This document shows, piece by piece, positions 52,406-61,398 of a stretch of 64,000 nucleotides of DNA (positions are counted from its first letter, which is position 1; each line of letters begins with the position of its first letter). The notes beneath the pieces were generated by a model. The model did not search any database and was not told the DNA's origin. It saw only the letters and a list, made by a program, of their open reading frames with translations. The DNA is taken from assembly GCA_016708125.1 (NCBI GenBank), contig JADJGF010000001.1:3122001-3186000 (forward strand). The letters are read 5' to 3'. The DNA comes from Ignavibacteriota bacterium. GTDB lineage: Bacteria > Bacteroidota > Ignavibacteria > Ignavibacteriales > Melioribacteraceae. The position numbers and the translations under genes are program-made.

Positions 52406-53332
52406 ATGAGCGAAGAGAAAGTTTTTGAAAATTTACAGCCAACAATGGTGAATTCATTAAATGAAATTCTTGGAAAACCATTTAAAGTTTTAGATGATGG
52501 ATTTGTTAGAGTTGTTGATTATATGGGTTCCGATCAATCAATTGTGCAAGCTGCAAGAGTTTCGTACGGTGCCGGAACAAAGCAAGTTAGTCAAGATAAA
52601 GGTTTGATACGATATTTAATGCGTCATCAGCACTCAACTCCTTTTGAAATGTGCGAAATAAAATTACACGTTCGTGTTCCAATGGATACTTGGCGACAAT
52701 GGATTAGACACAGAACCGCAAATGTAAATGAATATTCTACACGTTACTCTATCGCAATTGATCAAGCTTCAAAAACAAATGAAGATGAATGGAGATTGCA
52801 GTCGACCTCAAATAAACAAGGAAGCGAAGGCTTTTTATCAATTGATGAAGGTACAAAACTTTCTAATGAAGAAAAAAATCTTCACAAAGAAATTTGGAAT
52901 ATATATAATAATAGAATTGAAAAAGGTGTAGCTCGCGAACAAGCAAGAAAAGACTTGCCGCTTTCAACATACACGGAAGCTTATTGGAAAATTGATCTTC
53001 ACAATTTATTACATTTTCTGCATTTGAGAATGCACAAACATGCTCAATTGGAAATTAGAAAATATGCTGAAACAATTGGAAATGAAATTGTAAAAAAATG
53101 GGTTCCTTTAGCTTGGCAAGCTTTTGAAGATTACATATTAAATTCAAAATCATTTTCCGGATTAGAATTAGATTTATTAAGTTTAATTTCAAATGGAAAA
53201 AATCAACAAGCGGTAGAAAAGGCAAAAGAATTCGGCTGGTTGAAAGAGAAGGATGAAAAAATTATTAAAAATTTAGAACGATTTGAATTTGAAGAAAAAC
53301 TCGAACAGCTTAACATAAAAGTTCCGTGGTAA
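52406..53332 (+). CDS. thyX: Flavin-dependent thymidylate synthase
   Basis: A 308-aa FAD enzyme making dTMP from dUMP with methylene-THF and NADPH. The signature RHRxxxxNExSxRY is seen as RHRTANVNEYSTRYS, with RYLMRHQHSTPFE, LPLSTYTEAYWKIDLHNLLHFLHLR and the FAD/dUMP tract QLEIRKYAETI. Length is slightly above the bacterial average. The next gene, folA, overlaps its last 7 bases. Confidence 0.97.
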   Translation: MSEEKVFENLQPTMVNSLNEILGKPFKVLDDGFVRVVDYMGSDQSIVQAARVSYGAGTKQVSQDKGLIRYLMRHQHSTPFEMCEIKLHVRVPMDTWRQWIRHRTANVNEYSTRYSIAIDQASKTNEDEWRLQSTSNKQGSEGFLSIDEGTKLSNEEKNLHKEIWNIYNNRIEKGVAREQARKDLPLSTYTEAYWKIDLHNLLHFLHLRMHKHAQLEIRKYAETIGNEIVKKWVPLAWQAFEDYILNSKSFSGLELDLLSLISNGKNQQAVEKAKEFGWLKEKDEKIIKNLERFEFEEKLEQLNIKVPW

Positions 53333-53826
53333 AAAATAAAACAGAATTAAAAAAAATAATTATTGCAGCAGTATCACAAAATGGAATTATTGGAAGCGAT
53401 GGAAAAATTCCATGGAAATCAAAATCTGAATTAAACCACTTTAAATTTACTACGTTAAATTCGGCAATAATTTTTGGCAGAAAAACTTTCGAAAGTTTTG
53501 ATAAACCATTAAACAATAGAACAAACATTATTATTTCAAAAACTTTAACTTCACAAAAAAAAGATTTCTTAATTTTTCCAACATTAGGAAAAGCGTATAA
53601 TTATTTAAGAAAAAATAAATTTGAAAAAGTATTTATTTGCGGCGGTTATAAAATTTATTTATCTGCTTTAAGAAATGCAGATGAAATGATTCTTTCCGTG
53701 ATGAAATTTTCCGTTGAAGGGGATACAAAATTTCCTAAAATTAATTTTTCAAATTGGAATTTAATTCGATTAGAAAAAAATAATGACTTCGATGTTTATT
53801 ATTATGAACGAAAAAAGAAACAATAA
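53326..53826 (+). CDS. folA: Dihydrofolate reductase
   Basis: A 166-aa NADPH-dependent reductase keeping folate as THF. It has AVSQNGIIGSDGKIPWKSKSELNHFK, IIFGRKTFESF, NIIISKTL and VFICGGYKIYLSAL. The Asp of the usual substrate site (W-x5-D) appears here as Glu in SELNHFK, as in many DHFRs. The GTG start overlaps thyX by 7 bases, so they are coupled. ThyX releases THF rather than DHF, so DHFR is not required by thymidylate synthesis, yet it is kept. Confidence 0.93.
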   Translation: MVKNKTELKKIIIAAVSQNGIIGSDGKIPWKSKSELNHFKFTTLNSAIIFGRKTFESFDKPLNNRTNIIISKTLTSQKKDFLIFPTLGKAYNYLRKNKFEKVFICGGYKIYLSALRNADEMILSVMKFSVEGDTKFPKINFSNWNLIRLEKNNDFDVYYYERKKKQ

Positions 53827-53850
53827 TTTGGTATTTTCCATTTATAAAAA

Positions 53851-55716
53851 ATGAAAAGTAACTCAATAAAAATATTGCCCGATAACATTGCTAATAAAAT
53901 TGCAGCCGGGGAAGTTGTTCAACGACCTGAATCTGTGTTGAAAGAATTAATGGAAAATTCTCTTGATGCCGGTGCAAAAAATATTGATGTATTTATAAAA
54001 AGAGCCGGAACAGTTCTCGTTCAAATTATTGATGACGGAATTGGAATGAATGAAGCTGATGCTTTGTTAAGTATTGAGCGACACGCGACAAGTAAAATTA
54101 GCACAATTGAAGATTTAAATAATATAAATACATTTGGATTCAGAGGTGAGGCTTTAAGTTCAATTGCATCGGTAAGTATTTTTGAACTAAAAACAGAAAC
54201 ACGAGAAAGTGAAGTCGGAGTTTTTCTAAAAGTTGAAAATGATGAACTCAAAATTGAAAAAGGAAGTTTTCCAAAAGGAACTTCTATCGCGGTAAAAAAT
54301 TTATTTTACAATACTCCGGCGAGAAGAAATTTTTTAAAATCGTACGCAACCGAATTAAAACATTTGCTTGATTCATTTAAGAAAATTGCGTTAAGTAATC
54401 CATCAATTAGTTTTAAATTATGGAACGACGACGAATTGGTTTTTGATTTTAAAGCTTCAAATTTAGATGAACGGATGACGCAAATTTTTGCAGACAATAT
54501 TCTTGATGGTGTTATTAAAGTTGAAGAAATAACAGATTATATTTCTGTTTACGGTTATATTTCAAAACCAACCTATTTAACAAAAAGTAAAAGTGATCAA
54601 TATCTTTTCATCAACAAAAGATTTGTAACAAATAAATCAATAAATCATGCTGTGTTTAGAGCTTTTGATGATTTACTTGAAAAAGGTGAATATCCGTTTT
54701 TTGTTTTGTTTATTGATTTAGATCCGCAGAAAGTTGATGTAAATGTTCATCCTTCAAAGTTAGAAGTAAAGTTTGACGATGAAAAAAATATTTACAATTT
54801 TATAAGAGCAGTTGTTAAAAAAGGTTTGGGACAATATGATCTAATTCCAAACATTGAATTAAACAAGAATGAAAATAATTCTACATCAATAAAAAATAAT
54901 TATCCAAATCCGGTTGGTAAAAATAATTTTGATGATCGCCCCAATTTTATTGGTCAAAGTACAATAAGGAAAGAGAAACCCAAAACTTATAACGAAAATA
55001 AAATTGATTTACTTTTTAATTCGTTAAATAATAAAATTAAAAATTCGGTGATTATTGAAAATTCAGATCATCCTTTTGATGAAGATACGACAAAACAAAT
55101 TTATCATTCGCCAACAAATATTAATTTTGAAGAAACTCCAAAAGGCGATACGACTTTTATTGTTGCACTTCATAGTAAATATATTTTAACTCCAATAAAA
55201 AGCGGATTGATGATAATTGATGCACATGTTGCACACGAAAGAATTTTGTATGAAAAAGCAATAAATTCATTTGAAGCAAATTTACCTTTTACACAGCAAT
55301 TACTTTTTGCCCAAACTTTACAGCTTGATCCGGCTGATTATTTATTGGTAAAGGAGCTTGAACCGCATTTATCAAAATTAGGATTTGCACTAAAATTCTT
55401 TTCTAAAAATGTTGTAGTAATTGATGGAGTTCCTTCTGATATAAATGTTGGTTCCGAAGTTGAAACATTTTTGGATATTTTAAATGAATATAAAAATAAC
55501 GATCAAGAAAAACATTTAGAGCAAAAAGATAATATAGCAAAATCATATTCATGCAAAGCGGCAATTAAAGCCGGCGATAAATTAACTGAAAGAGAAATGC
55601 GGATTTTAGTTGATCAGCTTTTCGCAACATCTATGCCTTATGTTTGTCCTCATGGGCGACCAATTATTGTTAAAATTCCGTTAACAGAATTTGATAAAAG
55701 GTTTGGAAGAACTTAA
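53851..55716 (+). CDS. mutL: DNA mismatch repair protein MutL
   Basis: A 621-aa GHKL ATPase of mismatch repair. The N-terminal ATPase has IAAGEVVQRPESVLKELMENS, DDGIGM and TFGFRGEALSSIASVS, then the DVNVHPSKLEVKF transducer region. The C-terminal domain carries the endonuclease metal site in the form DAHVAHERILYE (for DQHAxxERxxYE), SCKAAIKAGDKLT and CPHGRPIIVKI, so this is the nicking type found where MutH is absent. A poorly conserved linker lies at about 330-420. mutS is not in the window. Confidence 0.97.
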   Translation: MKSNSIKILPDNIANKIAAGEVVQRPESVLKELMENSLDAGAKNIDVFIKRAGTVLVQIIDDGIGMNEADALLSIERHATSKISTIEDLNNINTFGFRGEALSSIASVSIFELKTETRESEVGVFLKVENDELKIEKGSFPKGTSIAVKNLFYNTPARRNFLKSYATELKHLLDSFKKIALSNPSISFKLWNDDELVFDFKASNLDERMTQIFADNILDGVIKVEEITDYISVYGYISKPTYLTKSKSDQYLFINKRFVTNKSINHAVFRAFDDLLEKGEYPFFVLFIDLDPQKVDVNVHPSKLEVKFDDEKNIYNFIRAVVKKGLGQYDLIPNIELNKNENNSTSIKNNYPNPVGKNNFDDRPNFIGQSTIRKEKPKTYNENKIDLLFNSLNNKIKNSVIIENSDHPFDEDTTKQIYHSPTNINFEETPKGDTTFIVALHSKYILTPIKSGLMIIDAHVAHERILYEKAINSFEANLPFTQQLLFAQTLQLDPADYLLVKELEPHLSKLGFALKFFSKNVVVIDGVPSDINVGSEVETFLDILNEYKNNDQEKHLEQKDNIAKSYSCKAAIKAGDKLTEREMRILVDQLFATSMPYVCPHGRPIIVKIPLTEFDKRFGRT

Positions 55717-55793
55717 TAATAATCTGAAAATAATCGTCTTCAAATAAACTCTAATTTTATTATTTTATATGCAAAAGATGAAAGGAAAATATT

Positions 55794-57443
55794 TTGGATA
55801 ATACTTTTATAAATGGAAAAGAAAAATTTGAAAACAGTTTTGAAAAATCCGTAAAAAATAATTTAAAGTTTACAACCGTTTCCGGTGAATCTGTAAATCC
55901 TCTTTATACGCCGGAAGATTTAGAGAATAAAAATTTTAGTGAAATCGGATTCCCCGGACAATTTCCTTATACACGTGGAATTCATTCAACCGGATATAGA
56001 GGAAAGTTATGGACAATGCGGCAATTTGCCGGATTTGGTTCACCGGAAGATACAAACGAGAGATTTAAATATTTGTTATCACACGGACAAACCGGTTTAT
56101 CAGTTGCGTTTGATTTGCCGACTTTAATGGGTTATGATTCCGATCATGAAATGAGTATTGGCGAAGTTGGAATTTGCGGTGTTGCCATTTCATCTTTGGA
56201 AGATATGGAAATTTTATTTGATGGAATTCCGTTAGAACAAGTTTCTACATCCATGACAATTAATTCTCCGGCTGCAATTGTATATGCATTTTATCTTGCA
56301 GTGGCAAAAAAACAAGGTGTAAAATTTGATCAACTCCGCGGTACTTTACAAAATGACATTTTAAAAGAATATATTGCGCAAAAAGAATTTATATTTCCTC
56401 CAAAACCTTCAATGCGAATAATTACTGACATGATTGAGTTTTCTACAAAAGAGGTTCCTCAATTTAATCCGGTTTCTGTAAGCGGATATCACATAAGAGA
56501 AGCTGGCGCAACTGCAGTACAAGAATTGGCTTATACTCTCGCTGATGGCTTTGCATATATTGAACATGCAATTGAAAGGGGAATGGATATAGATGAATTT
56601 GCACCAAGAATTTCTTTTTTCTTCAATTCTCATTTAGATTTCTTTGAAGAAATTGCAAAGTATAGAGCGGCTCGTAGAATTTATGCAAAACGCATGAAAG
56701 AAAAATATGGTGCAAAAAACCCAAGATCTTGGTGGATGAGATTTCATACACAAACTGCGGGTTGTACATTAACAGCGCAGCAGCCGGAAAATAATATTGT
56801 GCGAACTGCATTTCAAGCAATGGCGGCGGTACTTGGAGGAACTCAATCACTTCATACAAATTCTATGGATGAAACTTTAGCATTACCAAGTGAAAAGGCT
56901 GTTAAAATTGCTTTAAGAACTCAGCAAATATTGGCATATGAAACCGGCGTAATTAATACAGTTGATCCGCTTGGCGGAAGTTATTTTATTGAATCATTAA
57001 CAGATAAAATGGAAGAAGAAGCTGAAAAGATTTTTGCTGCAATTGATTCTTTGGGTGGAGTAATTCCCGCAATTGAAGCCGGTTATTTTCAAAAGGAAAT
57101 TTCACTTAGTGCTTATCGATATCAAATTGAACTGGATAAGAAAGAAAAATTTGTTGTCGGCGTAAATGAATTTATTGAGAAAGATGAAAAAATTGATATT
57201 CCAATTCTGCAAATCTCTAAAGAAGTTGAAGCAAAACAAAAGGAAAGATTAGCTAAATTAAAGGAAAGACGAAATAATTTAAAAGTTGAAGAATGTTTAA
57301 ATGAGCTTGATTTTGCAGCGCGAAATAATGTTAATCTTATGCCGATTCTTATTAAAGCTGCGGAAAATTATGTAACGCTTGGCGAAATGATAGAAGTTCT
57401 AAAAGTCCCGTTTGGAATTTACGAAGAAGCAATTGTATTTTAG
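55794..57443 (+). CDS. Methylmalonyl-CoA mutase large (catalytic) subunit
   Basis: A 549-aa (beta/alpha)8 catalytic subunit that interconverts methylmalonyl-CoA and succinyl-CoA with adenosylcobalamin. PYTRGIHSTGYRGKLWTMRQ, GLSVAFDLPTLMGYDSD, GVAISSLEDMEILFDGIPL, RISFFFNSHLDFFEEIAKYR, HTQTAGCTLTAQQPENN and TQSLHTNSMDETLALPSEKA are diagnostic. It ends after the barrel without the cobalamin-binding domain, so a separate small subunit is needed; none is in the window. The start is TTG at 55794 behind GAAAGGA. Confidence 0.95.
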   Translation: MDNTFINGKEKFENSFEKSVKNNLKFTTVSGESVNPLYTPEDLENKNFSEIGFPGQFPYTRGIHSTGYRGKLWTMRQFAGFGSPEDTNERFKYLLSHGQTGLSVAFDLPTLMGYDSDHEMSIGEVGICGVAISSLEDMEILFDGIPLEQVSTSMTINSPAAIVYAFYLAVAKKQGVKFDQLRGTLQNDILKEYIAQKEFIFPPKPSMRIITDMIEFSTKEVPQFNPVSVSGYHIREAGATAVQELAYTLADGFAYIEHAIERGMDIDEFAPRISFFFNSHLDFFEEIAKYRAARRIYAKRMKEKYGAKNPRSWWMRFHTQTAGCTLTAQQPENNIVRTAFQAMAAVLGGTQSLHTNSMDETLALPSEKAVKIALRTQQILAYETGVINTVDPLGGSYFIESLTDKMEEEAEKIFAAIDSLGGVIPAIEAGYFQKEISLSAYRYQIELDKKEKFVVGVNEFIEKDEKIDIPILQISKEVEAKQKERLAKLKERRNNLKVEECLNELDFAARNNVNLMPILIKAAENYVTLGEMIEVLKVPFGIYEEAIVF

Positions 57444-57448
57444 ATAAA

Positions 57449-57943
57449 ATGAAAACAAACATTATTACTAAAATATTTTTACTAGTAACAATTTTATTTT
57501 ATATAAGTTGTTCATCTTCTGAAGTAACCAAAATTCAAAAGAAGGAAAGCGGGATAAATATAATCTCAAAAAAAATGAACGATATTGATTTGAATATTGA
57601 AAAAACCGTAAGCTGGGTAAACTTAATGCCGGGTTCCGATTCTAAATTTCATGTAAGCGGTAAATTTATTATTCCGCAAAATAATAAAATTAAAATTGAA
57701 GATATTGAATTAAAATTCATTAAAGTTTATCAAGAGGAAAGCGAATTATATTTTATTCAACCTAAAACGATTCAGAAAATTGAAAAATCTTCCAAAGAAA
57801 TTATATATTCTACTTTGCAAGGATTATCATTAAATAAAAATTTCAATAAAAAGAAAAATGTTACATTTGAATTAATTTTTAATTCGAATGGAGAAGAATT
57901 AAAATATTACATTGAAAATATAAATGTAGATGAGGTTTATTAG
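57449..57943 (+). CDS. Small lipoprotein of unknown function
   Basis: A 164-aa protein with a lipoprotein signal (IFLLVTILFYISC, lipobox Cys near residue 21, then SSSEV). The mature part is probably a beta domain (FHVSGKFIIPQNNKIKIED). I recognise no family. It starts 5 bases after the mutase gene and ends 2 bases before the CNNM/CorC gene, so it shares their transcript. Confidence 0.75.
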   Translation: MKTNIITKIFLLVTILFYISCSSSEVTKIQKKESGINIISKKMNDIDLNIEKTVSWVNLMPGSDSKFHVSGKFIIPQNNKIKIEDIELKFIKVYQEESELYFIQPKTIQKIEKSSKEIIYSTLQGLSLNKNFNKKKNVTFELIFNSNGEELKYYIENINVDEVY

Positions 57944-57945
57944 AA

Positions 57946-59178
57946 ATGACTTTTGAATTTATTGCATTATTCATTCTGCTTTTGATGAGCGGTTTTTTTT
58001 CTTCTGCTGAGCTTGCATTTATTGTTTCCAACAAACTTAAAATTGAATTATTGGCGCGAAAAAAAAATATTGCCGCAAAGTATGCACTTTTTTTTATGAA
58101 TAATCCCCAAACTTTTTTCTCAACAATTTTAATATCAAACAACATTGTAAATATTGCATTCGCTTCGCTGATTACAATTTTTCTTACACGCATTTATAAT
58201 TTTAGCGAACCAATAATTTTGCTTATTTCAACATTACTACTTTTACTTTTTGGCGAGCTCATTCCCAAATATATTGGTAGAGAACTTTCAGACTTTTTAC
58301 TTTTAATTTCCTCTATTCCGGTTAAAATTATTTCTTTTATTTTATATCCCTTAGTTAAAATAACGGATTCAATTTCACTTTTATTAACAAGAAAAAAAGA
58401 TTTATCGGATGAAGTTGCCGATATTATGCATAAGGAAGATATTCATTCGCTAATTGTTGAAGGATCAGAAGTTGGAAATGTTGATGAAGAAGATTCTGAT
58501 ATAATAAAAAATATTATTGATTTAGCAGAGCAAAAAGTTTATGAAGCAATGACGCCAAGAACGGAAATTGTCGGTGTTAGCATTGATTCTCCGATTAGTG
58601 AAGTAATAAATATTTTTATTGAATCCGGATATTCAAAATTGCCGGTGTTTGATGAGAACTTAGATAATATTAAAGGCGTTGTTAATGTTTATGATATGTT
58701 TAAGAATCCCGCAAATTTGGAATCTGTGCTTCGCGAAGTTTTATTTGTTCCGGAAACAAAAAAAAGTCTTGATATGCTTAGCGAATTTTTAGAGAAGAGA
58801 ATTTCATTTACGGTTATTGTTGATGAATTTGGCGGAACCGCCGGAATATTAACCGTTGAAGATTTGATTGAAGAAATGTTTGGCGAAATTAGAGATGAAT
58901 ACGATGAAGATCCGGATGTTTGCAAAAAAATTGATGATAAAACTTTTGTGCTTAGCGGAAGAATTGAAATTGATGTTTTAAATGAAGAATATGAATTAGA
59001 CATTCCCGATGGAGACTACGCAACAATTGCCGGATTTATAACTTCTCATCTTGGAAGAATTCCCGCAAAAGGGGAAAAAGTTAAAATTAATAATTTTGAT
59101 TTTGTAATTCTTCACGCAAGCAAGATTAAAATAAATCTTGTGAAAATGTTTGCATTTCCCAAACCAAAAGAAAATTAG
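57946..59178 (+). CDS. CNNM/CorC-type protein (DUF21 + CBS pair + CorC_HlyC domain)
   Basis: A 410-aa membrane protein: a DUF21 transmembrane part (about 1-180, SGFFSSAELAFIVSN), a CBS pair (about 200-320; AMTPRTEIVGVSIDS, GYSKLPVFDENLDNIKGVV, VDEFGGTAGILTVEDLIEEM) and a C-terminal CorC_HlyC domain (IDVLNEEYELDIPDGDYATIAGFI). Relatives export Mg2+ or Co2+ using the CBS pair as an ATP/Mg sensor. The hemolysin label used for the family is misleading. It ends the operon before a bidirectional terminator. Confidence 0.92.
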   Translation: MTFEFIALFILLLMSGFFSSAELAFIVSNKLKIELLARKKNIAAKYALFFMNNPQTFFSTILISNNIVNIAFASLITIFLTRIYNFSEPIILLISTLLLLLFGELIPKYIGRELSDFLLLISSIPVKIISFILYPLVKITDSISLLLTRKKDLSDEVADIMHKEDIHSLIVEGSEVGNVDEEDSDIIKNIIDLAEQKVYEAMTPRTEIVGVSIDSPISEVINIFIESGYSKLPVFDENLDNIKGVVNVYDMFKNPANLESVLREVLFVPETKKSLDMLSEFLEKRISFTVIVDEFGGTAGILTVEDLIEEMFGEIRDEYDEDPDVCKKIDDKTFVLSGRIEIDVLNEEYELDIPDGDYATIAGFITSHLGRIPAKGEKVKINNFDFVILHASKIKINLVKMFAFPKPKEN

Positions 59179-59207
59179 AATATTAAATTATTAAGAGATT
59201 TAAAAAT

Positions 59208-59238
59208 AAAAAGGCGAATCAGATGACTCGCCTTTTTT
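59208..59238. terminator. Bidirectional rho-independent terminator
   Basis: AGGCGA (59212-59217) and TCGCCT (59228-59233) form the stem, extended inward by TCA/TGA, with A's before and T's after, so it works on both strands. It sits between the convergent CorC-type gene and the minus-strand gene ending at 59245. Confidence 0.85.
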
Positions 59239-59244
59239 ATAAAA

Positions 59245-60036
59245 TTATAATACGTGTTTCCACCAATAGTAGTACTTATTTTCCAGTTCTGTTTCAGAGG
59301 GCATTGGGAAAAATTTCAATTCTTCTCCGGCGGCAAACCAAAATCCATGACGTAAAAATTTGTAAGAAATTTCTTTTAACAAACTTCCCAGACTTATTGT
59401 TTTTGTAGTTTTTTCCGGTTTATCAACAAGTTCATTTACACAATTAAAAAATCTGTATGGATTAACACCTGGTAAATCAATTGTAAAAATTTCTTTGTTT
59501 TTATTAATTTCAAAAAAGTGATCGATATTAAAATCAATTTGTGTAAAACAAATTTTTGGTGCACCTTTAGATTTTGTACCAGTAGTTATAAATTTGCCAA
59601 AATCTCTTTGATCTTTTGTAGAAGCAACAAGAGTTTCAAGTGGAGTAATTTCTTGGTAAATTCTAATCATTCCGGGTTGGTTGTATGCTGTATATTCAGC
59701 TGGTTCAATCGGCAAAACCTTTCCGTTAATTGTACATAAAAAAAGTTTTTTGATTGCAGAAAGATCAACATGTTCTAAAACATTGTATGATGAAATAAAT
59801 TTTGTTTTTTTAGGCAATCCGCCTTCATCTGGAACTGTTAGCGCTAAATATTTGTCTATTTCAAAATAATCGTTTCTAAAATTAATATCTAATTCGGCAA
59901 AAATTACTTTGCCGCTAAAATGTTTTGCACTTCCCATTGTGTAGTGTTCACCAAATCTATCAGGTTCAAGTTGTGATGCAACCATTGCATTTATTGGATA
60001 AACAATCATATACAAATGTTTTTGATATTCTGGCAT
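59245..60036 (-). CDS. Conserved-looking protein of unknown function
   Basis: A 263-aa soluble protein without signal peptide or membrane segment. I do not recognise a family. It has a mixed alpha/beta composition with tracts such as PDRFGEHYTMGSAKHFSGKV, KTKFISSYNVLEHVDLS and GSLLKEISYKFLRHGFWFA. An aromatic-rich C-terminus (KYYYWWKHVL) ends it. The ribosome site GGAG precedes the ATG. It lies on the same strand as, and 97 bases downstream of, the EamA transporter gene; there is no functional hint from neighbours. Confidence 0.75.
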   Translation of the reverse strand: MPEYQKHLYMIVYPINAMVASQLEPDRFGEHYTMGSAKHFSGKVIFAELDINFRNDYFEIDKYLALTVPDEGGLPKKTKFISSYNVLEHVDLSAIKKLFLCTINGKVLPIEPAEYTAYNQPGMIRIYQEITPLETLVASTKDQRDFGKFITTGTKSKGAPKICFTQIDFNIDHFFEINKNKEIFTIDLPGVNPYRFFNCVNELVDKPEKTTKTISLGSLLKEISYKFLRHGFWFAAGEELKFFPMPSETELENKYYYWWKHVL

Positions 60037-60133
60037 TACACTTCTCCAAGTTTATTATATAATAAATTTATCAAATCAATTAGTTTAATTCAAGAATGAA
60101 CATTTTTATTTCAGAAAGTTAATTTATTCTCCG

Positions 60134-61042
60134 TTAACTTTTGATGTTTAAACTGCTTAATTTTATTACGTTTGTAATACTGTAAATTAAAATTGCAACT
60201 CCAATCCATTGAACAAAACTCAAAATATTTCCGTGTAAAATATATTCAAGAATTATTGCAGTAAGTGGAAAAGCCAATTCCAGAATTGTTGATGATGAAG
60301 CTGTGATATTTTTTAATCCATAATAATATAGAAAAATTGCTGGACCACCAGTTGAAAAAGCTATCAATATAAAAATTAACCATTGAGAATTTGAAACAAA
60401 TTTAATTGTATCAAATTCGTTAAAAGTTAAAACAAAAATAAGCATTATTAGTGCAGTGATCCCAAAACGCAAATAAGTTCCTAATTCAAAATTAATATTT
60501 TTTAGTGCACGTTTACTTAATACAGTTGAAAATCCAAAACTGAAAGCCGCAAGAGCTGAATAAAGTGCAGCAAATAAATTTTTATTATCAGAATTAATTT
60601 TTGGTATCTGAAACCCAAAAGTCATAATATATGTACCGATAACTGCTAAAATTGCCCATTTAATAAATTGTTTAGGAAGTTTTTCTTTTAGGAAAATTGC
60701 GGCTAATGTTAATGCAAATAATGGCTGTAATTTTTGAATTAGAATAACTATTGAAAGATTAACAAAGTTTACATAAAATAATGCCTTTGTAATACTTAAA
60801 GTTCCAATAGCTCCGCCAAATAATGCTACGCCGAAAAATGCCAGTAAATCACTTTTATTTAATTTTTTGAGAACGTTTAAATTTTTTACAAGAATAGGTG
60901 AAAGATAAATTGCAGTTATTGAACTTTCTATAAAAACTACAAAAACAACCGGAAGAGAATATAATTCGGGACGTAATACAATTCCATCAAAACCCCAAAG
61001 CATTGCTGCAACTATTATAAAAATTGGCGCAAGTTTAATCAT
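60134..61042 (-). CDS. EamA/DMT-family transporter
   Basis: About 302 aa with ten membrane helices in two EamA repeats. The first begins at FIIVAAMLWGFDGIVLRP and includes FLKEKLPKQFIKW; the second begins near ALYSALAAFSFGFSTVLSKRAL and contains AFPLTAIILEYILHG. Relatives export amino acids or other metabolites; the substrate is unknown. I chose the ATG at 61042; an in-frame TTG at 61063 would add seven polar residues. Neither has an evident ribosome site. Confidence 0.86.
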   Translation of the reverse strand: MIKLAPIFIIVAAMLWGFDGIVLRPELYSLPVVFVVFIESSITAIYLSPILVKNLNVLKKLNKSDLLAFFGVALFGGAIGTLSITKALFYVNFVNLSIVILIQKLQPLFALTLAAIFLKEKLPKQFIKWAILAVIGTYIMTFGFQIPKINSDNKNLFAALYSALAAFSFGFSTVLSKRALKNINFELGTYLRFGITALIMLIFVLTFNEFDTIKFVSNSQWLIFILIAFSTGGPAIFLYYYGLKNITASSSTILELAFPLTAIILEYILHGNILSFVQWIGVAILIYSITNVIKLSSLNIKS

Positions 61043-61187
61043 AAAAATTTTAGAATCTTTCAAAAAAATGAAATCAAATATATCAAAATTGCGGATTAAA
61101 AATTTTGTGCCATTAATGAGGATTGTTGTAAATAAATAATTAAAATAATTTACAATAGAATTAGTAAATTATCTTTTTCTTGCTCTA

Positions 61188-61262
61188 ATTCTTAATCCTA
61201 ATCTTACTCAAAAATATTCACAATTAGATTAAGAAAAAGATTAAGAGTAAGATTAAGAATAT
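61188..61262. repeat. Three 12-bp tandem units (GATTAAGA core) with an inverted copy
   Basis: GATTAAGAAAAA, GATTAAGAGTAA and GATTAAGAATAT start at 61227, 61239 and 61251, an exact 12-base period. TCTTAATC occurs inverted at 61190-61197, and TAATCTTACTC (61199-61209) is the perfect complement of GAGTAAGATTA (61245-61255), so an 11-bp stem can form. It lies just downstream of the 38-aa gene on the minus strand and upstream of the EamA gene. It could be an mRNA end structure or an operator array. Confidence 0.5.
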
Positions 61263-61269
61263 TTTAAAA

Positions 61270-61386
61270 TCATGATCTTTTACTTCGATCAACTGCTTTT
61301 AGAATTTTAAGATTAAGAATTATAAATCTAAAAAACTGAATAACTTTATTATTCATCCATTTTTCATCTTGTTTTGTAATTTGCAT
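61270..61386 (-). CDS. 38-residue basic protein coupled to the flavoprotein gene
   Basis: A short gene immediately after the SQR-like gene on the minus strand. Its ribosome site AAAGGAG (61400-61394) overlaps the TAA stop of the oxidoreductase at 61401-61399, with the ATG 8 bases further on, so translation is coupled. The product is MQITKQDEKWMNNK, followed by an amphipathic or hydrophobic stretch VIQFFRFIILNLKILKAV and a basic end DRSKRS. It has no signal peptide. It may bind the membrane or the flavoprotein. I recognise no named family; spacing and composition, not homology, support it as a real gene. Confidence 0.62.
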   Translation of the reverse strand: MQITKQDEKWMNNKVIQFFRFIILNLKILKAVDRSKRS

Positions 61387-61398
61387 TTTCAAACTCCT

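Noticed and set aside
57879..58193. A 104-codon minus-strand frame across the lipoprotein/CorC junction
   Set aside because: It is antisense to the DUF21 start of the CorC-type gene; no motif supports it.
61188..61262. Possible CRISPR array
   Set aside because: The 12-base units are far too short and adjacent, with no spacers and no cas genes nearby.
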